Source of the DNA: Pseudarthrobacter sp. NIBRBAC000502770
Lineage (GTDB): Bacteria > Actinomycetota > Actinomycetes > Actinomycetales > Micrococcaceae
DNA length: 64,000 nucleotides
Reading direction: 5' to 3'
NCBI RefSeq assembly: GCF_006517815.1
Contig: NZ_CP041198.1
Coordinates: 3,906,001 to 3,970,000 of the forward strand
Shown here: one piece after another, positions 17,775-25,232 of the stretch
How the letters are laid out: every line of letters begins with the position of its first letter
Position numbering within the stretch: position 1 is the stretch's first letter
Notes under the pieces: generated by a model
The model's input: the letters and a program-made list of their open reading frames with translations, nothing else
The model's database searches: none
What the model was told of the DNA's origin: nothing
Position numbers and translations under genes: made by a program

Positions 17775-18779
17775 GTGGCACGACCGATCACTTTGTTCAC
17801 CGGCCAGTGGGCCGACCTGCCCTTCGAAGAAGTGGCCCGCCTCGCCGGCGAGTGGGGCTACGACGGACTGGAGATCGCCTGCTGGGGTGACCACCTGGAT
17901 CCGTGGCGCTGGGATGACGACGCCTACGTGCAGGGCAAGCTGGACATCCTCGAACGCAACGGCCTGAAGGTGTGGACCATTTCCAACCATCTCAAGGGCC
18001 AGGCAGTGTGCGATGACCCGATCGACGAACGGCACCGGGGCATCCTTCCGGACGTGGTGTGGGGCGACGGCGATCCGGAGGGCGTCCGCCGGCGCGCCGC
18101 GGAGGAATTGAAGAACACCGCAAGGCTGGCTGCGAAGCTAGGCGTGAAGACGGTGACGGGCTTTACGGGATCGTCCATCTGGAAGTACGTTGCCATGTTC
18201 CCGCCGGCCACGGAGAAGATGGTCGACGCCGGCTACCAGGACTTTGCCGACCGGTGGAACCCGATCCTCGACGTCTTTGACGAGGTGGGCGTCCGGTTTG
18301 CCCATGAGGTGCACCCGTCGGAGATTGCCTACGACTATTGGACAACCCGGCGCACCCTGGAGGCGATCGGCCACCGGGAAGCCTTCGGGTTGAACTGGGA
18401 CCCGAGCCACATGGTCTGGCAGGACATTGATCCCGTGGGATTCCTGTGGGACTTCCAGGACCGCATTTACCACGTGCACTGCAAGGACACGAAGAAGCGG
18501 CTGGTCAACGGACGCAACGGCCGGCTGTCGTCCCACCTGCCGTGGGCCGACCCGCGCCGCGGCTGGGATTTCATCTCCACCGGCCACGGCGATGTGCCCT
18601 GGGAGGACGCGTTCCGGATGCTCAATTCGATCGGCTACCGCGGACCGCTCTCAGTGGAATGGGAGGACGCAGGCATGGACCGGTTGGACGGCGCTCCCGA
18701 AGCGCTTGAGTTTGTCCGCAGGCTTTCCGGCTACGAGCCATCTGCGGCCGCGTTCGACGCCGCCTTCAGCACCAAATAG
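17775..18779 (+). CDS. Sugar phosphate isomerase/epimerase family TIM barrel
   Basis: A 334-residue AP-endonuclease-2-type barrel starting with GTG after a strong GGGAGGAG. Features are [50 protein letters not shown] (first ligand region), [20 protein letters not shown] and [12 protein letters not shown]. It is much more like 55259 than like the CGD alpha subunits. Members of this superfamily next to Gfo/Idh genes include 3-keto-glycoside lyases and hydratases as well as isomerases, so any of these is possible. It is the last gene of the operon and is followed by a strong hairpin. Confidence 0.8.
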   Translation: MARPITLFTGQWADLPFEEVARLAGEWGYDGLEIACWGDHLDPWRWDDDAYVQGKLDILERNGLKVWTISNHLKGQAVCDDPIDERHRGILPDVVWGDGDPEGVRRRAAEELKNTARLAAKLGVKTVTGFTGSSIWKYVAMFPPATEKMVDAGYQDFADRWNPILDVFDEVGVRFAHEVHPSEIAYDYWTTRRTLEAIGHREAFGLNWDPSHMVWQDIDPVGFLWDFQDRIYHVHCKDTKKRLVNGRNGRLSSHLPWADPRRGWDFISTGHGDVPWEDAFRMLNSIGYRGPLSVEWEDAGMDRLDGAPEALEFVRRLSGYEPSAAAFDAAFSTK

Positions 18780-18785
18780 CACCGC

Positions 18786-18831
18786 CAACACAACGGCCGG
18801 CCCGGAAGCTTCCGGGCCGGCCGTTGTGTTG
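18786..18831. terminator. Perfect 46-bp palindrome, bidirectional terminator
   Basis: Two 23-base arms (18786-18808 and 18809-18831) are exact reverse complements and meet at AAGCTT with no spacer. The element lies between two convergent genes. The outer parts are AC/GT-rich and the middle is GGCCGGCCCGG. It should form a very stable hairpin and probably ends transcription from both sides, although no T-tract follows. Confidence 0.8.
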
Positions 18832-18842
18832 TGTTCCCAGGC

Positions 18843-19832
18843 TCAACCACCCGTGGAAAGGGCTGCCTCCGCCAGGGCCAGGTGACGCTGCGTCATCTCG
18901 GTGGGATCGTCCTGCAGCCACTCGTGGCCGCCCCACTCGCTGGTCAGCGTGCCGGTGAAGCTGCTCCGGCTGAGCAGGCCGGCAAGGTCCCGCAGCGGCT
19001 GCGATACCCGCCCGCCGTCGTCGTGCAGGTCCCAGAACTTCAGGTGGAAGGCCCCCACCAGGGGCATGATGCCCTGCAGGTCTCCTGCTTGGCTGCGGCC
19101 GAAACGGATCAACAGGTTCATGTAGAGGGTGTGGATCCGCGGCGGCACCTGCCCCGACCGGAGCAGGGCCGTGACGGCGTCGAGGGTGGCGGGATCCAGC
19201 CAGTCGTGTTCCAGGCGTGCCAGGAGGTCCGCGGGGATGCCGCCTCGGCGAAGTTCCTCGAGGTAGGTGGGGGGAAGGGCGGGCATGAGCATGCTGATGT
19301 CCACGAGCACCCGCACGTGGTCATCCGCCAGCGCGGCGATCGCCTCCAGTGCAGGGTCGACGCCGGGGCTCCCCGGAGCCTGCCGCCCTTGGATTTCCTC
19401 GTACAACACCATGTCCAGCCGGTGCAGCAGCGGTTGCAGCAGGGTAAGCAGCTCTGGCCCTGCCTGGCCGATCGGCAGGCGCACTCCGTGGGCTCCCACC
19501 CGGTGCGCAGCCTGCAGTTGGGGCACCAGGAAGTCCAGCCGCTCCTTCTGGGACCGTCTGGTGCCGGGGGAGGTGAAGTCGTCCAGGCTCGCCCCGACAA
19601 TGCTGATGCGGGCCCCTTTCGCGGCCAGGGATTCCCGGAGGGCGTCCACCTCATCGTCCTGCGGAGCGGGAAAGGACCGCCACACGAGCCCCGGTTCGAG
19701 CTCCACCGTCCGCACCGAGTCCGCAATGCCGGAAACGATGTCCCTGGCCGTCCGCCGGGCGGCCACGATGTCGGGCACCCAATTGAATGAGCTGGCGCAG
19801 AGGGTCCAGCCGCCGGGAATTTCGTTAGCCAT
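18843..19832 (-). CDS. C-glycoside deglycosidase alpha-like TIM barrel, third separate copy
   Basis: A 329-residue barrel with predicted ligands E146 (LYEEIQG), D178 (VLVDISM), H263 (AFHLKFWD) and E299 (LTSEWGGHEW), the same layout as the other alpha units. It is more diverged, with a shorter front half. The start at 19832 follows a good AAGGAAAGGGAG. It is divergent from a beta-subunit gene across a 70-bp gap carrying a perfect inverted repeat, so the two likely form one enzyme under shared control. Annotation as a generic sugar isomerase would be the alternative. Confidence 0.78.
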   Translation of the reverse strand: MANEIPGGWTLCASSFNWVPDIVAARRTARDIVSGIADSVRTVELEPGLVWRSFPAPQDDEVDALRESLAAKGARISIVGASLDDFTSPGTRRSQKERLDFLVPQLQAAHRVGAHGVRLPIGQAGPELLTLLQPLLHRLDMVLYEEIQGRQAPGSPGVDPALEAIAALADDHVRVLVDISMLMPALPPTYLEELRRGGIPADLLARLEHDWLDPATLDAVTALLRSGQVPPRIHTLYMNLLIRFGRSQAGDLQGIMPLVGAFHLKFWDLHDDGGRVSQPLRDLAGLLSRSSFTGTLTSEWGGHEWLQDDPTEMTQRHLALAEAALSTGG

Positions 19833-19856
19833 GGCTCCCTTTCCTTTTATGCACTT

Positions 19857-19878
19857 AACTGACAAACTTATGTCAGTT
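19857..19878. promoter_or_regulatory. Perfect 8-bp inverted repeat operator between divergent CGD genes
   Basis: AACTGACA at 19857-19864 and TGTCAGTT at 19871-19878 are exact reverse complements separated by AACTTA. The right side includes TTATGTC at 19868-19874. A TAGGAT (19880-19885) downstream could be the -10 of the beta gene. This symmetrical site is a good candidate for the repressor operator of both divergent genes. Confidence 0.55.
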
Positions 19879-19902
19879 TTAGGATAAAGGAAGGGTGTTG
19901 GA

Positions 19903-20316
19903 TTGGAAACCGCTTTGCGTGACGATGCGCTGACCGCCGTTCCCGCCGGTTTCGAGCTCCGGCTCGGTTTGCCGTGGATCCGTTCGATGCCGCTCTCCAG
20001 TGTGGCGGGCCTGGCTGTGGAGGTGGATGGAGTGCCGGTTGCGGCGGGCCTGGTGTCGGTGGTGCTCGGTGCCAGGCGCGTGCCTGCCGATGCCTTGCAA
20101 GCAGAGTCCGGCTGGTGGTTCATCCAGGACAGGCTTGTCCTGGCGTTCCCGCAGGAAATCTCCGCCGGCGCGCACGCCGTCGCTGTCGATTTCACCCTGA
20201 TGGTGCCGTACCTCCAGGCACCATCAGGGTCTGCGCTGGTACTCCCGTTCCACGTTGAGGCCCGGCTGGCTGTACGTCCGGCCGTGGTGCCGGGCATCTC
20301 CCGCGACGTGGCGTGA
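19903..20316 (+). CDS. C-glycoside deglycosidase beta subunit-like (CGDB/DUF6379), third separate copy
   Basis: A 137-residue protein with FELRLGLPWIRSMPLSSV, ARRVPADALQAESGWWFIQD and VDFTLMVPYLQAP, matching the beta-subunit plan. The most likely start is TTG at 19903, preceded by AAAGGAAGGG; no ATG fits. It is the divergent partner of the alpha-like gene at 18843. It is more diverged than the other beta units but conserves the LPWxRS entry and the PY segment near the end. Confidence 0.75.
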   Translation: METALRDDALTAVPAGFELRLGLPWIRSMPLSSVAGLAVEVDGVPVAAGLVSVVLGARRVPADALQAESGWWFIQDRLVLAFPQEISAGAHAVAVDFTLMVPYLQAPSGSALVLPFHVEARLAVRPAVVPGISRDVA

Positions 20317-20343
20317 GCGGCGCTGCCGGACGGGAATGCCAGG

Positions 20344-21606
20344 TCAGGCCGGCACTGCCGTGCGTTCGGGGGATGGCCGGCCTTCGGCAAACCAGCGCGG
20401 GAAGGTGACATCGAACAACTGCTCGCGTGCAAGCTCGGCTCCGCCGCGCAGTGGTTCGCGCTCGTCGTTCACGGACAACGTGATGGTGAGGTCGCGGGTG
20501 GCGAGGGGCAGTGACAGCTCATACACGCGTTGCCGAACCTCGGCCAGGAACACCTCGCCCGCAGAGGCAATGGCACCGCCGATGACAATGACTCCCGGGT
20601 TGAACATGTTGACCAGGGCTGAAATGGTCTCGCCGGCTACATGGGCGGACTTCTGGACGAGCGAGATGGCGAGCGAATCGCCGGCCTGTGCCGCGAGCGT
20701 GATGTCCTCCAGCGTCAGCGCCCGCTCTTTTGCCCGGCCGGCCAGGGAAGTGGTGGCGCCTTCCTTGATGGCGTGCTCTGCGTCCCGCACCAGGGCCCAT
20801 CCGCCGGCCACAGCTTCGAGGCATCCGACCTTGCCGCAGCGGCACTGCTCGTTGGAGTCGGAGACCCGGACGTGGCCGATGTCCCCGGCAGCGCCGTTGG
20901 CACCACGATGTATACGGCCCTTGGACAGCAGGCCGGAGCCGACGCCCGAGCCGATCTTGCAGTAGATCAGGTCCGTGAGCATGTCGCGACGGCGGGCCCG
21001 CTCACCAAGCGCCAGCAGGTTGGAGTCGTTATCCACCCATACCGGCGCGTTGAAGCGTTCCTCGAAGGGCGTCCGGACGTCGTAGCCGTTCCACCCGGGC
21101 ATGATCGGCGGAGCGACGGGCTGTCCCGTGGCGAAGTCCACCGGTCCCGGCAGGCCAACCACGACGCCCCATACCGGCACGGGAGGGTGATCTTTGAGCA
21201 CGTCCTCAACAAGGGACATGACGGCATCGATCGTCTTCTCCGGTCCCTGGGCGATGTCCCAGCTGCGGTGTGCGTGGTCAATGATGTCGCCGTCGAGCGC
21301 CGCGAAGCCCACCCTGATGTGTGCCGCGCCGAGGGCGCAGATGACAATCCGCCCCTGTTCCGAGCGAAAGCGGAGGGTCCGCGGCGCGCGGCCTCCGGAC
21401 GAGGCCCCGAAATCGCCGTCACCCAGGAATCCGATCGCGATGGCCTGGTCCACCCGCTGGCTCACGACGCCCCGGCCCAGCCCGGTAACCTTGCCGATTT
21501 CCGGCCGGGTGGTCGCCTCGCCTGTCCGCACCAGGTTGACGATCCGCAGCAGGCTGGTCACTTCGTCCGTTTGTGCTCCGAAACGGAGGGTGGAGTCTGT
21601 CGTCAT
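20344..21606 (-). CDS. ROK-family transcriptional repressor
   Basis: About 420 residues. An N-terminal winged helix-turn-helix (LLRIVNLVRTGEATTRPEIGKVTGLGRGVVSQRV) precedes a ROK sugar-kinase-like domain with VWVDNDSNLLALGER and the zinc-binding CRCGKVGCLE. ROK repressors sense sugars or sugar phosphates and usually control neighbouring catabolic genes. I chose the ATG at 21606; an in-frame ATG at 21630 is the alternative. It is divergent from a Gfo/Idh gene across a gap with a CTTATG...CATAAG repeat. It is the strongest local candidate to bind the TTATGTC sites of this island. Confidence 0.88.
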   Translation of the reverse strand: MTTDSTLRFGAQTDEVTSLLRIVNLVRTGEATTRPEIGKVTGLGRGVVSQRVDQAIAIGFLGDGDFGASSGGRAPRTLRFRSEQGRIVICALGAAHIRVGFAALDGDIIDHAHRSWDIAQGPEKTIDAVMSLVEDVLKDHPPVPVWGVVVGLPGPVDFATGQPVAPPIMPGWNGYDVRTPFEERFNAPVWVDNDSNLLALGERARRRDMLTDLIYCKIGSGVGSGLLSKGRIHRGANGAAGDIGHVRVSDSNEQCRCGKVGCLEAVAGGWALVRDAEHAIKEGATTSLAGRAKERALTLEDITLAAQAGDSLAISLVQKSAHVAGETISALVNMFNPGVIVIGGAIASAGEVFLAEVRQRVYELSLPLATRDLTITLSVNDEREPLRGGAELAREQLFDVTFPRWFAEGRPSPERTAVPA

Positions 21607-21677
21607 GGCACCAATTCTCACACATTGCACGCGACTAAGGCGCGAAATCAGATCAACTATGGCTAAGAATTCGCCGA

Positions 21678-21700
21678 CTTATGAATAATAGAGACATAAG
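21678..21700. promoter_or_regulatory. CTTATG-N11-CATAAG inverted repeat in ROK/Gfo-Idh divergent gap
   Basis: CTTATG (21678-21683) and CATAAG (21695-21700) form a 6-bp inverted repeat. The right arm contains GACATAA (21693-21699), the complement of the TTATGTC half-site. It sits immediately before the AAGGAGG ribosome site of the Gfo/Idh gene and about 70 bp from the ROK start. It could serve autoregulation. Confidence 0.5.
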
Positions 21701-21712
21701 AAGGAGGCGACG

Positions 21713-22753
21713 ATGCCTTGGAGGATAGGGATACTCGGAGCCGGACCCGGCGTTGCGGCCCTTCATTTGCCGGTGTTGCGCGGGCTCCCGGACCTGTTTG
21801 ATGTGGTGCATATCGCCGATGCCGGAAGTGGCCGTTCCAGGGACCTTGCCGAACCGTGCGGTGCGCGCTGGTCCAGCGGGGATCGGGAGCTGCTGGCAGA
21901 CCCGGAGGTGCAGGTGGTGGCGGTCTGCAGCCCGCCGTCAGAACACGCCCGGCATATCCTGGCGGCAGTGGCGGCCGGCAAGCGGGCCATCTTCTGCGAA
22001 AAGCCCCTGGCCACCACCAGGCAAGATGCCAGCCGCGCCATCGATGCCTGCCGCGCGGCCGGCGCCATCCTCCTGGTGGGCACAAACCACGTGTTTGATG
22101 CCGCCTGGGACCGCGCCAGGCGCCACCTTGCTTCGCTCGACGGCGGGGTGCGGGCCGTATCGGTCACGTTGGCGCTTCCGCCCAACGACAGGTACCACCG
22201 GCTCGTGGCGGAAGGCGGCCCGTTCCAGGCCGCAGCCCACGGCCGCCCGGACCTGGGCGATCCGGCGGTGGCGGCAGGAGTCCTGCGGCAGCTGCTGATC
22301 GGGCTGGCCGTCCATGACCTGCCTGCAGTCAGGGGCATCGCGCCGGGCATCGACGAGGTTGTCTATGCACAGCTCGCCCCGCCCATCGGTTACCTGGTGG
22401 GGTACCGGGCAGGCAGTGTCCTGGTCCAACTCGCCCTCACCATGCTTCCGGAAGGCCCCGACGCCCTCTGGCGCATGGCCATTGCCACCTCCCATGACCG
22501 GATCGAGGTCAACTTCCCGCCGGCCTTCGTCCACGCGGGAAGCACCGTCATCAGCGTACGCGCGGACGATGGGCAGCGGACCGAGTACGGGAGGGATCCC
22601 GTGGACGGCTATGTGGCTGAGTGGCGCGCCCTGGCATCGTGCCTTGAGACCAAGGTCCCGGTGGAGTACGACGAACTGCTGGCTGACGCGCACTACGCAA
22701 TCGACCTGGCTGATGCTGCCGCCGCAAAGATCTTCGAAGCGGGGCGGCAGTGA
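21713..22753 (+). CDS. Gfo/Idh/MocA-family oxidoreductase
   Basis: A 346-residue NAD(P)-linked protein with GILGAGPGVAALH at the Rossmann turn, AVCSPPSEH, and the EKPLATT motif near residue 99. The usual GG...D...H catalytic loop is less clear; a GLAVHDLPAVRG segment near residue 196 may provide the His-Asp. The C-terminal IEVNFPPAFVHAGSTVI and GYVAEWRALASC closely resemble the truncated protein at 63531. In both places an uncharacterised protein of about 270 residues follows. The stop overlaps the next ATG (TGATG). Confidence 0.82.
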   Translation: MPWRIGILGAGPGVAALHLPVLRGLPDLFDVVHIADAGSGRSRDLAEPCGARWSSGDRELLADPEVQVVAVCSPPSEHARHILAAVAAGKRAIFCEKPLATTRQDASRAIDACRAAGAILLVGTNHVFDAAWDRARRHLASLDGGVRAVSVTLALPPNDRYHRLVAEGGPFQAAAHGRPDLGDPAVAAGVLRQLLIGLAVHDLPAVRGIAPGIDEVVYAQLAPPIGYLVGYRAGSVLVQLALTMLPEGPDALWRMAIATSHDRIEVNFPPAFVHAGSTVISVRADDGQRTEYGRDPVDGYVAEWRALASCLETKVPVEYDELLADAHYAIDLADAAAAKIFEAGRQ

Positions 22754-23559
22754 TGCCCCAAGGGCCCCACGCCGGCGTCTTTACCCGGTTGCCCGCCTAT
22801 GTGGCGGCCGCGGCCGGGCTTCCCGCCAGTGCCAGGCTGGCGGATGACATGTGCGGTGCCGTTGCCGTCATCCCCGGCTCCGGCAACTGGTGGGCCGGAC
22901 TGCTGGATGCCCGGGACGGGGGAGCGGCGGCGGTGGTGATCGCGGATCCCGGGGCCCTGCCCCGGGAGGTCTTCGCTGCGGGCACCTGGTCCGGAGGTAT
23001 TCCGGTGGTCGTCGAACGCCCCGGCCTCCGCGCCGACATGGTGGCGGACGCGGTCCGGGCGCGGCGCGGGACCCTGCCGAGGGTGGTCACCGTGGAGTGC
23101 GCAGCCTCCGCCGCCCTCCTGGGTGCCGTGATCCGCGACGGGCTCGGCTGGGCCCGCTCCCTGGCAGGTTCCCCGCTGACCCTCCGGGCGGGGGTGGCGG
23201 CCGCGCAGGGCACCATGGCACTGCTGGATTCGCCGGTGGCCGGCGGAAGCCGCCTTTCGTCCACCGTGGTGGGCGCCGTCCTCGAAGGACCCGCCGCGGG
23301 CGGCTTGCTCCAGGTCCTGGCCTTGGGCGAGGTCAGGACGGAGGTTGCCATTGACCATGCTGCCGGCCGGGTCAAGCTGGAGACCTCGACGGCGGAGGGG
23401 GCGCTGAGGGCGCCGGAGCGCTACGAGGCTCCGGCCCGGCTGGCCTTGCGCCGCGCCATCGAAGCCGCCTCGAGCGGCAGGGAGGTGGCTGATCTGCCGG
23501 AGTTGTTGGAAGACCAATGGCTGGCGCACGACGTGGCAAGCGCGTGGGCTGCCCAGTGA
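22753..23559 (+). CDS. Uncharacterised protein paired with Gfo/Idh oxidoreductase
   Basis: A 268-residue protein that I cannot place in a named family. Features are an AVAVIPGSGNWW segment near residue 35, an alternating strand/helix N-terminal half (AAVVIADPGALP, IPVVVERPG) and a C-terminal half with EVRTEVAIDHAAGRVKLETS. It resembles a diverged second half-partner or a pseudo-dehydrogenase. It has the same overall plan and the same neighbour as the protein at 62713. It may form a heteromer with the upstream Gfo/Idh enzyme; this is inference. A GTG at 22750 is an alternative start. Confidence 0.6.
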   Translation: MPQGPHAGVFTRLPAYVAAAAGLPASARLADDMCGAVAVIPGSGNWWAGLLDARDGGAAAVVIADPGALPREVFAAGTWSGGIPVVVERPGLRADMVADAVRARRGTLPRVVTVECAASAALLGAVIRDGLGWARSLAGSPLTLRAGVAAAQGTMALLDSPVAGGSRLSSTVVGAVLEGPAAGGLLQVLALGEVRTEVAIDHAAGRVKLETSTAEGALRAPERYEAPARLALRRAIEAASSGREVADLPELLEDQWLAHDVASAWAAQ

Positions 23560-23719
23560 ATGTGTGTCGATTATGTGCATTCTTTTGTTGTTTTTAGACT
23601 TAAGTGGTTGTAGGGTGGGGAGTGGCGCCGGGGTCCCGTCCGGACCCGTTCCCCGTCGTGTTGGTGCGCCGGGGGCACACCACGTCGCGTCGACGGTCCG
23701 ATCGTTCGGACAGACCACT

Positions 23720-25216
23720 ATGCAACTATCACCTGTAAAACTTCGGCTCCTCACTACCTCCCTGCTCACAGTCTCGTTCCTCGGGGCACTGGACCACACG
23801 GTGGTCTCCACATCCCTTGCCACCATTTCCGGAGAGCTGGGTGCACTGCAGCTGATGAGCTGGGTGGTGGTGGGCTACACCCTGGCCAGCACGGTGCTGC
23901 TGCCCGTGCTCGGAAGGCTCGGCGATGTCCTCGGCGCCCGGCGGATCTTCCTTGTTTCCCTGGTGATGTTCCTGGCCGCATCCCTGGCCTGCGGTTTTGC
24001 CACGGACATCGCGTGGCTCATTGCCGCCCGTGTCCTCCAGGGCATGAGCTCGGCGGGCCTGCAGCTCATGTCGCAGACCATCATCGCCCGCGTCACCACG
24101 CAGCGTGAACGGCCCCGCTACATGGCAATCATCGGTGCGGCTTTTCCCATCGCCATCCTGGTGGGCCCGGTGGTGGGCGGTGCCATCACGGATTACTGGG
24201 GCTGGCAGTGGGTCTTCTGGATCAACATCCCAGTGGGCGCCGCCGCGTTCGCCCTGGCACTGGTGGCCGTTCCCCACCTGGAACCGGGCCCGGCACCCCG
24301 GCACTTCGACATCGCCGGCTCAGCCGTCTTCACCTCCGCGCTGGTGGCGCTCGTCCTTGCCGCCTCCTGGGCCGCGGAAAGGGACGGCGGTCCTGCGGCC
24401 GGAAGCGCGCTCGCGGCCAGCATCGCGGGCTTTATCGCCTTTTTCCTGATCGAGCGGCGGGCACCTGAGCCCATCGTTCCGCTGCACTTCTTCGCCAACC
24501 GCACCATTGCTGCCGGTGCGGCACTCTCGGCGATCATCGGCGTCGGCTTCTTCTCCATCACCGCCTACCTGCCCACGTACTTCCAGATGGCTTACCGGAC
24601 CACGGCCACGGTGTCCGGGCTGGTTCCCATCGCCACCGTCTTCGGCATGCTGATCAGCAACCTCCTCACGGGCTGGCTGGCCAGCCGCACCGGGCGTTAC
24701 CGGATCTTCCCGGTCGGCGGAACGGTGCTGGGAGCGGGGGCCCTGCTGATGATGGCACTCCTCCCGGCCGGCCTCCCGCTGTGGGCGCCCATGATCGTGA
24801 TGGGTGCTGTGGGCCTGGGCACCGGCGCGTTCATGAGCCTCATTGTGGCCGTGGTCCAGGGCGCCGTCCCCGCAGGCCAGACCGGTACCATCACCGCAAC
24901 CATCAACCTGGTCCGGCAGGTGGGATCAACCGTGGCGACGGCGGTCATCGGCGGCGTCATCGGCTCCGGGGTGGCGGCCTTCCTGCCGGCGGGGCTGGAC
25001 GCCTCCACCCTCACCCCGCAGCAGGTTCACCAAGCGCCACCGGCGGTCCAGGCCGACGTCGCCCAGATCTACTCGTCGGTCTTCACACCCATCTTCATCG
25101 CCCTTGCCTGCGCATACGCCCTGGGCATCCTGGCGGCAGTCCTGCTCCCGCACGGCCGCCTGTCCGATGAACCCGTCCCAGCCGCCCACGCACCTTCCGA
25201 AACCCTTCCGGCCTGA
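23720..25216 (+). CDS. MFS transporter, DHA2 (14-helix) family
   Basis: A 498-residue membrane protein with about 14 hydrophobic segments. The motif LGRLGDVLGARRIFL follows helix 2, ALDHTVVSTSLATI is the helix 1 signature of DHA2 drug/proton antiporters, and GPVVGGAITDYWGWQWVFWINIPVG is the motif C region. It would export small molecules, perhaps a toxic aglycone, though import is possible. The ATG at 23720 puts the first helix near the N-terminus; the upstream in-frame region looks non-coding. The 160-bp gap before it contains a TTATGTG at 23571. Confidence 0.88.
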   Translation: MQLSPVKLRLLTTSLLTVSFLGALDHTVVSTSLATISGELGALQLMSWVVVGYTLASTVLLPVLGRLGDVLGARRIFLVSLVMFLAASLACGFATDIAWLIAARVLQGMSSAGLQLMSQTIIARVTTQRERPRYMAIIGAAFPIAILVGPVVGGAITDYWGWQWVFWINIPVGAAAFALALVAVPHLEPGPAPRHFDIAGSAVFTSALVALVLAASWAAERDGGPAAGSALAASIAGFIAFFLIERRAPEPIVPLHFFANRTIAAGAALSAIIGVGFFSITAYLPTYFQMAYRTTATVSGLVPIATVFGMLISNLLTGWLASRTGRYRIFPVGGTVLGAGALLMMALLPAGLPLWAPMIVMGAVGLGTGAFMSLIVAVVQGAVPAGQTGTITATINLVRQVGSTVATAVIGGVIGSGVAAFLPAGLDASTLTPQQVHQAPPAVQADVAQIYSSVFTPIFIALACAYALGILAAVLLPHGRLSDEPVPAAHAPSETLPA

Positions 25217-25232
25217 TCTCAAAGGAGACATC

